A stretch of DNA of 8,904 nucleotides from SIG607 sp045537575. GTDB lineage: Bacteria; Bacillota; Clostridia; Oscillospirales; Acutalibacteraceae. The notes beneath the pieces were generated by a model. It saw only the letters and a list, made by a program, of their open reading frames with translations. It was not told where the DNA came from and did not search any database. The stretch spans positions 1-8,904 of the forward strand of contig JAZSPU010000050.1 of NCBI GenBank assembly GCA_045537575.1, given 5' to 3'. This document shows, in pieces, positions 1-5,718 of the stretch. The stretch's first letter is position 1. Each line of letters begins with the position of its first letter. A program made the translations under genes and the position numbers.

Positions 1-2
1 TC

Positions 3-161
3 AGAAAAGTAGTTCTTTCCTCGGCAGTAATATCGGTCGTATGCTTTATAATCGGCATAACGATATCGTTTTTATACCCCGTACCGGCAGGTCCGTCGAT
101 AGTTGTTACAAACCTGATAGTCTTTATGATTTTTTGGATTGTCGGCAAAATTAAAAGATAG
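3..161 (+). CDS. Zinc/manganese ABC transporter permease, C-terminal fragment (ABC-3 family)
   Basis: This reading frame is open from the left edge to a TAG stop at 159-161 and encodes the last 52 residues of a protein whose start lies outside the window. The fragment is strongly hydrophobic, with two likely membrane helices (about residues 4-24 and 32-49) separated by a short turn carrying PVPAGPSIVV, and it ends in a basic tail (GKIKR). Two terminal helices split by a proline/glycine turn and then a short positive tail are what I recognise as the C-terminus of ABC-3 metal permeases (ZnuB, TroC, MntB), which form the membrane channel of zinc or manganese importers with an ATPase and a lipoprotein. 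The metal cannot be told from this fragment. The call rests on a short stretch, so the family is likely but not certain. A hairpin follows 21 bases after the stop. Confidence 0.66.
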   Translation, partial: RKVVLSSAVISVVCFIIGITISFLYPVPAGPSIVVTNLIVFMIFWIVGKIKR

Positions 162-182
162 AAATTTGAATTATCTTAATTT

Positions 183-213
183 ATCACACATTTTCTTGCT
201 GAAAATGTGTGAT
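183..213 (+). terminator. Hairpin, probable terminator of the metal permease gene
   Basis: A perfect 13-bp inverted repeat (ATCACACATTTTC at 183-195, its complement at 201-213) closes a 5-nt loop (TTGCT). The 3' side is followed by TATTGTAT, which is only partly U-rich, so this is a weaker intrinsic terminator than the other two in the window. Its place between the permease stop and the next promoter supports termination. A regulatory palindrome is possible but has no direct support. Confidence 0.55.
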
Positions 214-231
214 TATTGTATAAAAAAAGCA

Positions 232-260
232 TTGAAAAAATTTCCGCTATGATGTATAAT
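232..260 (+). promoter_or_regulatory. Sigma-A type promoter of the pduL-hemW operon
   Basis: A TTGAAA -35 box (232-237) is followed by exactly 17 bases and a consensus TATAAT -10 box (255-260). The expected transcription start is near 267, giving a leader of roughly 28 nt, too short for a riboswitch. The Shine-Dalgarno GGAGGT lies at 285-290. This is one of the best sigma-A matches in the window and fits strong expression of pduL. Confidence 0.8.
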
Positions 261-294
261 TCTTTTTGTATAGTTTAATATTATGGAGGTAGCT

Positions 295-870
295 ATGAAG
301 AAGACTGTTTTAATTGAAACATCAGCACGTCACTTGCACGTAAGCCGTGAGCATCTTGACATTCTTTTCGGTGAAGGTTATGAACTCACACCCAAAAAGG
401 ATTTGTCACAGCCCGGTCAGTATGCTTGTGAAGAAAGAGTACAGGTTATCGGCGAGAAGGGAAGCTTCCCGGGAGTATCAATTCTCGGACCCGTACGTCC
501 CGAAACACAGGTTGAGTTATCAGCAACTGATGCACGTTCAATCGGAGTTAAGGCTCCCGTTCGTGAATCAGGTGACATCGAAGGTAGCGGCGGATGCAAA
601 CTTGTCGGCCCCAAAGGCGAAGTTACAATTGACAAGGGCGTTATCGTTGCAAAACGTCATATACATATGACTCCCGAAGATGCCCAGAAGTACGGAATTG
701 TTGATAAGCAGATAGTATCTGTTAAAATTCCCACCGAAGGCAGAAGCCTTATTTTCGGTGACGTTGTTGCCAGAGTAAGCAGTAGCTACGCACTTGCTAT
801 GCATCTTGATACCGATGAAGCAAACGCTGCAGCTATCCCCGGTTCTTGCGAGGGTGAAATTCTTGACTAA
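295..870 (+). CDS. pduL: Phosphate propanoyltransferase (PduL-type phosphotransacylase)
   Basis: PduL interconverts acyl-CoA plus phosphate with acyl-phosphate plus CoA. With an acyl kinase this gives ATP from acetyl-CoA or propionyl-CoA, and it replaces the unrelated Pta enzyme in many Clostridia. The 191-residue product has the family's two-barrel layout, each barrel with an HxH metal pair: H13/H15 (RHLHVS) and H122/H124 (RHIHMT). It also has GPxRPETQVEL with R68 and E74, and a late H170 in HLDTDEAN; these match the zinc ligands and phosphate-site arginine known for PduL. There is no N-terminal encapsulation helix and no shell-protein gene nearby, so it is probably cytosolic. I chose ATG 295 because GGAGGT (285-290) precedes it by 4 nt; an in-frame ATG at 283 overlaps that site. 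The stop overlaps the hemW start. Codons look less AT-rich than in the following genes, suggesting high expression. Confidence 0.93.
   Translation: MKKTVLIETSARHLHVSREHLDILFGEGYELTPKKDLSQPGQYACEERVQVIGEKGSFPGVSILGPVRPETQVELSATDARSIGVKAPVRESGDIEGSGGCKLVGPKGEVTIDKGVIVAKRHIHMTPEDAQKYGIVDKQIVSVKIPTEGRSLIFGDVVARVSSSYALAMHLDTDEANAAAIPGSCEGEILD
850..857 (+). promoter_or_regulatory. Ribosome binding site that sets the TTG start of hemW
   Basis: GAGGGTGA (850-857), inside the end of pduL, lies 5 nt before TTG 863. An in-frame GTG (854-856) sits within this site and so is unlikely to be the start. The only in-frame ATGs are far upstream inside pduL. Confidence 0.6.
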
Positions 871-1990
871 ACCTATCGGGGTTTACGTCCACATTCCTTT
901 TTGCCGTAAAAGGTGCGCCTATTGTGATTTTTACACAGCTATGTGCGTCGATTCGGTTAAAGAGAAATATATATTAAGTTTGAAAAACGAAATTAATCGG
1001 TGGGGTGGGGCTTTGTCGCGCCCTGCCGATACTGTATATTTCGGGGGCGGAACTCCTTCTATACTGGGCGCAAAAATTCTACGCGAACTACTGACTACTG
1101 TTAAAGAGTCCTTTGTGGTAGCCAATGACGCTGAAATAACCCTTGAAATAAATCCGGAAGACGCAACCGAGGATTTTTTAAAAGCAGTAAAGGGCGCAGG
1201 TTTTAACCGACTTTCAACAGGCTTTCAGTCTCTTGATGACGAAAACCTTAAAATGCTTGGAAGACGTCATAATGCTGAAACCTGTGTTAACGCTTTTAAA
1301 ATGGCAAGAAAAGCGGGCTTTGATAATATCAGCATTGACCTTATGTTATCTCTGCCTAATAGTTCTATGGAAAAATCTTTGCGCTCAGCCGAAAAAATTA
1401 TTTCGCTTTCGCCGGAACACATTTCCTGTTATATGCTTATATTAGAGGAAAAAACCGCCCTTTATGCAAGACGGGATAAACTTAGCTTTCCTGATGAAGA
1501 ATCGGTAGAGAGAGAATTTTTGAAGATTAGCCAAATGTTTAAACAGGCGGGATATTCCCACTATGAAATATCTAATTTTTCAAAAAAGGATAAAGAAAGC
1601 CGACATAATTTAAAATACTGGCGCTCACAGGAATATATAGGAATTGGGCCGTCGGCATATTCCTTTGTAGATGGAAAACGTTTCCATTATGAAAATGACC
1701 TTAAGGGCTTTATAAATTCGCCTGTTACCATAGATGACGGTGATGGCGGAGATTTATATGAATACGTAATGCTCGCCTTAAGGCTTAAGGAAGGCTTAAG
1801 CGAAGAAAAAATCAAAGAGCTTTTTTCTAAAAAGTATTCTTTGAAATTTTTAGATACGGCAAAAGAATTGGAAGAAAACGGCTTTTTAAAGCTTAAAGAT
1901 GGCATACTTTCTTTTTCGGAAAAGGGAATGCTTGTTTCAAATTCTCTTATAACTATATTTATGGAGGAGAATATGTATGAAGACCTATAA
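863..1990 (+). CDS. hemW: Radical SAM heme chaperone HemW
   Basis: HemW is a radical-SAM protein that binds heme and delivers it to target proteins; it resembles coproporphyrinogen III dehydrogenase HemN but lacks that activity. From TTG 863 the product is 375 residues, the usual HemW length. The 4Fe-4S site is C14-x3-C18-x2-C21 followed by D-F, where HemN would carry a further cysteine. The SAM-binding GGGTP is at 61-65, and the HemW-specific heme motif HNLKYW is at 248-253. The C-terminal part (roughly 300-375) looks like the winged-helix HemW C domain. An in-frame ATG at 794 would add 23 residues lying wholly in pduL and unlike any HemW N-terminus, whereas TTG 863 gives the typical TKPIGVYVHIPFC opening. 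The start overlaps pduL by 8 bases and the end overlaps the next gene by 14 bases, so translation is probably coupled. Confidence 0.93.
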   Translation: MTKPIGVYVHIPFCRKRCAYCDFYTAMCVDSVKEKYILSLKNEINRWGGALSRPADTVYFGGGTPSILGAKILRELLTTVKESFVVANDAEITLEINPEDATEDFLKAVKGAGFNRLSTGFQSLDDENLKMLGRRHNAETCVNAFKMARKAGFDNISIDLMLSLPNSSMEKSLRSAEKIISLSPEHISCYMLILEEKTALYARRDKLSFPDEESVEREFLKISQMFKQAGYSHYEISNFSKKDKESRHNLKYWRSQEYIGIGPSAYSFVDGKRFHYENDLKGFINSPVTIDDGDGGDLYEYVMLALRLKEGLSEEKIKELFSKKYSLKFLDTAKELEENGFLKLKDGILSFSEKGMLVSNSLITIFMEENMYEDL

Positions 1991-2579
1991 AATATATCTT
2001 ATCCGTCACGGCGCAACCGATGGTAATATGAGGGGCGAATATATCGGTGTTACCGATTTACCCCTTTCCTTAAGCGGTGTTGCCCAGCTTACCGATTTAA
2101 AGGAAAAAATACAGTATCCTTTTGTAGAAAAGGTTTACACAAGCCCTTTGCTTCGTTGCAGACAGACGGCAAATATTCTTTATCCCGAACAGGATGCAGA
2201 CATTGTTGAAAACTTAATGGAATATGATTTCGGTGAGTTTGAGGGAAAAACTGCTCTTCAGCTTGAAAGTAATCCTGATTTTTTCAAATGGACTTCAGGA
2301 CAGATTTCTTCTCCGCCCGGTGGGGAGGATTCCACCGAATTTGCTAAAAGAATTTGCGTAGGCTTTCACCAAGTGGTTGAGGATATGATGGCAAGAGGTA
2401 TTTTTAAAGCGGCTGTTATTATGCACGGCGGCGCTATAATGACTCTTCTTTCCTGCTGTGCGCTGCCCCGACGCAGAAGCCTTGAATGGACAAGTGATTT
2501 CGGCAGGGGGTATCAGGTTGCTGTTACACCGACTCTTTACCACAGTAACGGTGTAATTGAAGTAAGAGAGGAAATATAA
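1977..2579 (+). CDS. Histidine phosphatase superfamily protein (phosphoglycerate-mutase-like)
   Basis: This 200-residue protein belongs to the histidine phosphatase (PGAM-like) superfamily, which transfers phosphate through a phospho-histidine. The catalytic LIRHGAT motif gives R10 and H11. R60 lies in SPLLRCRQTA, E82 in EYDFGEFEG is the likely proton donor, and the second catalytic histidine is H150 in IMHGG. All core residues are present, so it should be active. Small bacterial members include alpha-ribazole phosphatase (CobC), sugar-phosphate phosphatases and broad-range phosphatases. No cobalamin gene is nearby and I cannot assign a substrate. ATG 1977 lies 6 nt after GGAGGAGA (1963-1970), which sits in the last codons of hemW. 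The next gene starts 2 nt after the stop, so hemW, this gene and the next are read as one unit. Confidence 0.85.
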   Translation: MKTYKIYLIRHGATDGNMRGEYIGVTDLPLSLSGVAQLTDLKEKIQYPFVEKVYTSPLLRCRQTANILYPEQDADIVENLMEYDFGEFEGKTALQLESNPDFFKWTSGQISSPPGGEDSTEFAKRICVGFHQVVEDMMARGIFKAAVIMHGGAIMTLLSCCALPRRRSLEWTSDFGRGYQVAVTPTLYHSNGVIEVREEI

Positions 2580-2581
2580 CT

Positions 2582-3448
2582 ATGATAAAAGTTATATGTA
2601 AAAGAGTAGGCTTTAAAAAGGAATGGGAAGATTTTTTTATTTGTTCCTTTGAAGCTCTTGCCAAAAACGAGAAGGCCTTTGAAATACTCAAAGAATATGC
2701 AGGTATGATGCTTAAAAACGAGCGTTGTGATGCTAAACTTGAGGAAATTTCGGCTCTGACGGGAATCCATATGAGTACCGTTCACGTGCTTTGTGTTCTT
2801 TATGCTTTGCCCACTACCGAAAGGATGATTGAGGAAAAGGGCTACGATAAAGAAATGTTTGACTGGATTATGTATGACTTAAGGGTTAAATGCGAGGAAA
2901 CCTATACTACCACAAAGATTATCGGCAGTATTTTCTATGAATGGTACGTTTCTCAGCTTTCCCTTAACCGTCTTTGTCTTGGCAGACTTCAGTATGAATA
3001 CAAACAAGCGGCGCCCATGGATTTTGGTGATATAAAAGAAGGCGAAAAAATTATAAACTGCCATATTCCGTCGGGCAGTCCCTTAACAGAGGAATCGGTT
3101 TTGGATTCTCTTAAAAAAGCATATGACTTTTTTGATGATATGCGAAAAGACGGAGTATTAACCGTTATGTGCTCAAGCTGGCTTTTACATCCCGCAACAG
3201 CCGAGCATTGCTTTTCAGAAGGCAGTAATTTAAGAAAATTTTATAATATTTTTACTATCGTTAAATCTCAGGAAGCTGCAGATAATCATGATTTCTGGAG
3301 AATTTGCGGTTGCGACATACTTGACATTGATACTGCTCCTCAAGAAACGGGACTTCAAAGAAGGCTTGTTAAAATGATAAAAAGCGGTATAAATATGGGC
3401 TCAGGCTACGGTTATATTAAATTCGACGGTGAAAAAATAATAAAATAA
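2582..3448 (+). CDS. Acyltransferase-like protein with NAT_N and GNAT_C domains, function unknown
   Basis: I recognise this 288-residue protein as the acyltransferase-domain family made of an alpha-helical N-terminal domain (NAT_N, about residues 1-125) joined to a GNAT-like C-terminal domain (GNAT_C, about 126-285), once grouped as DUF5596. Visible landmarks are RLCLGRLQYE (130-139), the HIPSGSPLTEE stretch from H161, and CSSWLLHPA (197-205), all typical of these proteins. There is no signal peptide and no membrane segment. The substrate is unknown and acyl transfer has been inferred from fold only. It is the last gene of the pduL-hemW-phosphatase operon: its ATG follows the phosphatase stop by 2 nt, GAGAGGA (2566-2572) is its ribosome binding site, and a strong terminator follows. 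A role related to the phosphatase is possible but unproven. Confidence 0.78.
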   Translation: MIKVICKRVGFKKEWEDFFICSFEALAKNEKAFEILKEYAGMMLKNERCDAKLEEISALTGIHMSTVHVLCVLYALPTTERMIEEKGYDKEMFDWIMYDLRVKCEETYTTTKIIGSIFYEWYVSQLSLNRLCLGRLQYEYKQAAPMDFGDIKEGEKIINCHIPSGSPLTEESVLDSLKKAYDFFDDMRKDGVLTVMCSSWLLHPATAEHCFSEGSNLRKFYNIFTIVKSQEAADNHDFWRICGCDILDIDTAPQETGLQRRLVKMIKSGINMGSGYGYIKFDGEKIIK

Positions 3449-3451
3449 AGG

Positions 3452-3483
3452 AAAAACCCCTGCGATATTTCGCAGGGGTTTTT
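3452..3483. terminator. Bidirectional intrinsic terminator between convergent operons
   Basis: A perfect 13-bp stem (AAAAACCCCTGCG at 3452-3464, complement at 3471-3483) encloses a 6-nt loop. It carries T5 on the 3' side and A5 on the 5' side, so it works as a rho-independent terminator in both directions. It lies 3 nt after the acyltransferase-like gene (+) and 6 nt after the small-protein gene (-). Confidence 0.92.
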
Positions 3484-3489
3484 GAAAGG

Positions 3490-3687
3490 TTATGGGTTAT
3501 GATTATCATCAAGGCTTTTTGTCTTTTTTAATCGCCCCTGAGCAATAGTCGGGTAAAAATTGTCCGAGTCTGCTGTTGGCTGTATTTCGTAGGTTCCGTA
3601 TTTATTAAGCATCTGAGAAACATTTTCGGGTTGGCTTACAATAGGAGTACTTGACAAATCGCTTTTGATTTTTTCTTTCTTATCCAT
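3490..3687 (-). CDS. Small protein of unknown function (65 residues)
   Basis: I do not recognise a characterised family. The protein is 65 residues, soluble, without cysteine, signal peptide or membrane segment. The N-terminus is lysine-rich (MDKKEKIKSD). The middle is a sequence-rich core (residues 28-51) beginning NKYGTYEIQPTADSDN and continuing to a YPTIAQG end, followed by a basic patch (RLKKTK) and a polar tail. The core looks like a conserved motif; I have an impression of similar YGTY...IQPT.D..N...IAQG small proteins in Clostridia but cannot verify it. The ATG at 3687 sits 4 nt after AGGTGAT (3692-3698); an in-frame GTG at 3696 lies inside that site and is less likely. It lies 32 nt downstream of the CPBP protease gene and ends at a terminator, so it is probably the last gene of that operon. 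A TATACT (3708-3713) lies upstream but lacks a good -35 box. Confidence 0.7.
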   Translation of the reverse strand: MDKKEKIKSDLSSTPIVSQPENVSQMLNKYGTYEIQPTADSDNFYPTIAQGRLKKTKSLDDNHNP

Positions 3688-3719
3688 CCTAATCACCTTT
3701 CAAGGTTAGTATAGGCCTG

Positions 3720-4679
3720 TTACATAAATATACTCAGTGCAAATTCTACCAATACTGTAATGGAAAATAAAATCATACCGACGTTAACAAAGGAATATAA
3801 AATAGCTTTTCCTATATTTAGCTCATAATAATTATTAATAAAATAAAATTTTCGTATTGATTTTATAAGTTTTATTATACCCAGTACAGTAAGTGCGAGA
3901 GAAGCGGCAATCATCATATAGTAAAGTCCTGTAAAAGCAAAGGAAACGATTTTTATTGACTGGAAGCTTTTACTTGCTGTAAGAAAGGCTTGCTGAATAA
4001 CCGAGAAGGAATTAAATACCATATGTAAAATAATGGGATAAATAATATTTTTGGTTCTTACGTATATGAAGCCTAAAATAAATCCTATAGCAAAGGCATA
4101 GAAAAGCTGATAGAAATTTCCGTGGAACATACCAAAGGTGAGGGCAGAGAACATAACCGCCAAAAATTCGCCGTAAGGACGTATGCGGTCAATTATAAAC
4201 CTTCTGAAAACAAGCTCTTCAAGTATGGGGCCGATAATTCCAACCACCAAAATCAAAACGAAGGGATTACTGGTTTCAATAAGGTCGCTTACTGTGTTAT
4301 CAATTTCCTTGCCGATTATGGCGGAAATTATATTGTTCAGTACCGTTCCTATCATATTTCCCGCATAAGCTAAAGCCTGGCATATAATATATGCGCCGAA
4401 AATATCTTTAAAGCTCATTTTTTCCTTTTGATAACGATATGTAGGAAGTCCTATAAGAACAAGTCTTATGGCAGGTATGCCTATAATATACTGGCAAACT
4501 ACCATCTTTACCCAGATATACATATTGTGGAAATATAGGCTAGGCACAAATTTCGCTATCAGAAAATCCATTAGAAAAATTGAAGTGTAAACCGCTATAA
4601 AGTAAATGAAAAGTGAAAGTCCTATTCTCGAAAAGACTTTGCGGGGGTGTTTAATTTTTTTAAAAGTTAGTTCTTCCAT
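3720..4679 (-). CDS. CPBP family intramembrane metalloprotease (Abi/CAAX-protease-like)
   Basis: This 319-residue protein has about seven to eight hydrophobic helices and all three signature motifs of the CPBP (CAAX protease and bacteriocin-processing, Abi) family: EELVFRR (E154, E155, R159), FGMFHG (H186) and HMVFN (H219, N223). The glutamates and histidines are the expected metal and catalytic residues facing the membrane core. Family members mature prenylated proteins in eukaryotes; in bacteria some give bacteriocin immunity or process regulatory peptides, and most have no known substrate. The ATG at 4679 follows AGGAG located inside the final codons of the RluA-family gene, whose stop lies only 5 nt upstream, so translation is likely coupled. 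The last 60 or so residues add further hydrophobic segments beyond the catalytic core. The 65-residue protein encoded just downstream is a possible partner or substrate, which is inference. Confidence 0.9.
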   Translation of the reverse strand: MEELTFKKIKHPRKVFSRIGLSLFIYFIAVYTSIFLMDFLIAKFVPSLYFHNMYIWVKMVVCQYIIGIPAIRLVLIGLPTYRYQKEKMSFKDIFGAYIICQALAYAGNMIGTVLNNIISAIIGKEIDNTVSDLIETSNPFVLILVVGIIGPILEELVFRRFIIDRIRPYGEFLAVMFSALTFGMFHGNFYQLFYAFAIGFILGFIYVRTKNIIYPIILHMVFNSFSVIQQAFLTASKSFQSIKIVSFAFTGLYYMMIAASLALTVLGIIKLIKSIRKFYFINNYYELNIGKAILYSFVNVGMILFSITVLVEFALSIFM

Positions 4680-4684
4680 AAAAG

Positions 4685-5653
4685 TTATTCTCCTATTTTA
4701 AATCCGAACAGCTCCTCGGCAAACCATACGGATTTTACTTTAAATGTTTTTTGATTCAAATAATCAAGTATTCCTGCAGAACTTGTGAATGTAAAGGTTA
4801 ACATATAAGAATAAAGGGCTTGTTTATTAAAACCCAGTTTTTTGTCTTCCTTTAAATTACCGTATTTTCCGTCACCTAAAAGCGCGTGGCCAATGGAAGC
4901 CATATGAGCCCTTATCTGATGGGTTCTGCCCGTTAAAAGCTCAATTTCCAGTAGCGAAAGACCGTTTTTACTTTTAAGGGTACGGTAATAGGTTTTAATC
5001 GATAAATTGGCATCGGTTTTGTTTTTTTGAAGATAAACCTTGTTTTTGTCGCTGTTCTTTTCAAGATAACCTTCAAGTAAAGCTTCCTTTTTCTTTGGGG
5101 TTCCGTGAACAACCGTGAGATATCGTTTGTCAATTTCCCTTGATTTGATTTTATCGCACAGTATCCTTAAAGCCTCGCTGTTTTTAGCGGCTATAACTAT
5201 ACCGCCTGTATTTCGGTCTATTCTATTAGCAAGGGAAGGCTTGAAGGAGTTTTCGTTTTCGGGCTCGTATTCGCCCTTTTTATAAAGATATTTTTGAACT
5301 CTTGTAATAAGAGTATCGTTATATTCATTTTCATCGGGATGGGAAAGAAGTCCTTGAGGCTTATCAAGGAGTAAAATGTTTTCATCCTCGTAAACTATGT
5401 TTAAACTGTCGCCTGCAGATAAAAAGTCGTATTTTGGCGCCGTTTTTTCAAAAAATTCATCCTTTATATAGGCTGTAATTACGTCGCCTTCGTTTAGCCT
5501 TGTGCTGATATCTGCCTTTTTACCGTTTAATTTGATATGCTTTGTGCGTATGAATTTATACATCAGAGTCTTTGGGAGCGACGGAATGGCTTTTGATATA
5601 AATTTGTCAAGACGCTGATTGGCATCATTCTTTAAAATAATAAATTCTTTCAT
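4685..5653 (-). CDS. RluA-family pseudouridine synthase (RluC/RluD-like)
   Basis: The enzyme isomerises specific uridines to pseudouridine in RNA, most likely 23S rRNA. The 322-residue product has an N-terminal S4 RNA-binding domain (about 13-75) and an RluA catalytic domain. Its active-site motif reads NRIDRNTGG, with D146 as the catalytic aspartate, instead of the HRLDxxTSG common in proteobacterial RluC/RluD. RTHQIRAHMA and GDGKYG motifs follow further on, as usual. The target position cannot be deduced. I set the start at ATG 5653, where AGGTGAT (5657-5663) lies 3 nt upstream; an in-frame TTG at 5713 would add 20 hydrophobic residues with no ribosome site, reaching into the divergent radC leader. 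The gene is the first of an operon with the CPBP protease and the small protein. Confidence 0.92.
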   Translation of the reverse strand: MKEFIILKNDANQRLDKFISKAIPSLPKTLMYKFIRTKHIKLNGKKADISTRLNEGDVITAYIKDEFFEKTAPKYDFLSAGDSLNIVYEDENILLLDKPQGLLSHPDENEYNDTLITRVQKYLYKKGEYEPENENSFKPSLANRIDRNTGGIVIAAKNSEALRILCDKIKSREIDKRYLTVVHGTPKKKEALLEGYLEKNSDKNKVYLQKNKTDANLSIKTYYRTLKSKNGLSLLEIELLTGRTHQIRAHMASIGHALLGDGKYGNLKEDKKLGFNKQALYSYMLTFTFTSSAGILDYLNQKTFKVKSVWFAEELFGFKIGE

Positions 5654-5656
5654 TAA

Positions 5657-5663
5657 ATCACCT
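5657..5663 (-). promoter_or_regulatory. Ribosome binding site deciding the RluA-family gene start
   Basis: AGGTGAT on the - strand pairs with the 3' end of 16S rRNA (GGATCACCTCC) and lies 3 nt before ATG 5653. The same element precedes the small protein (3692-3698) and alaX (7575-7581), each time 4 nt before the start. Confidence 0.65.
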
Positions 5664-5691
5664 TGAAAAATATGGAAAAAAGTAGTAAAAT
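5663..5691 (+). promoter_or_regulatory. Promoter of radC
   Basis: TTGAAA (5663-5668), 17 bases, then TAAAAT (5686-5691), with transcription expected to start near 5698. CAGGAG (5705-5710) lies 8 nt before the radC ATG. The -35 box touches the ribosome binding site of the divergent RluA-family gene. The opposite-strand promoter for that gene is not clear; a weak candidate is TTGCTC (5708-5713) with TTTACT (5684-5689), spacing 18. Confidence 0.6.
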
Positions 5692-5718
5692 GTATAAAAA
5701 AATTCAGGAGCAATTAAT

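Noticed and set aside
283..294. Upstream ATG at 283 as the pduL start
   Set aside because: It overlaps the GGAGGT ribosome binding site; ATG 295 is correctly spaced and gives the typical PduL N-terminus.
417..804. Antisense frames over pduL
   Set aside because: Shadow frames without ribosome sites or recognisable protein features; the + strand PduL explains the region.
794..862. N-terminal extension of hemW inside pduL
   Set aside because: No ribosome site, out of keeping with HemW N-termini, and lies entirely in the pduL coding region.
1774..1802. Repeated GGCTTAAG units forming a partial palindrome
   Set aside because: They fall in the coding frame of hemW (LRLKEGLSEE) and follow from codon choice; no wider array exists.
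863..1990. Coproporphyrinogen III dehydrogenase (HemN)
   Set aside because: The CxxxCxxC motif is followed by D-F rather than a further cysteine, and the HNLKYW heme-binding motif marks HemW.
3720..4679. CPBP gene plus small ORF as a bacteriocin locus
   Set aside because: The small protein has no leader, double-glycine site or cysteines, and there is no transporter or modifying enzyme; kept only as a weak partner hypothesis.
5654..5713. TTG at 5713 as the start of the RluA-family gene
   Set aside because: Adds hydrophobic residues not expected before an S4 domain and lacks a ribosome site.
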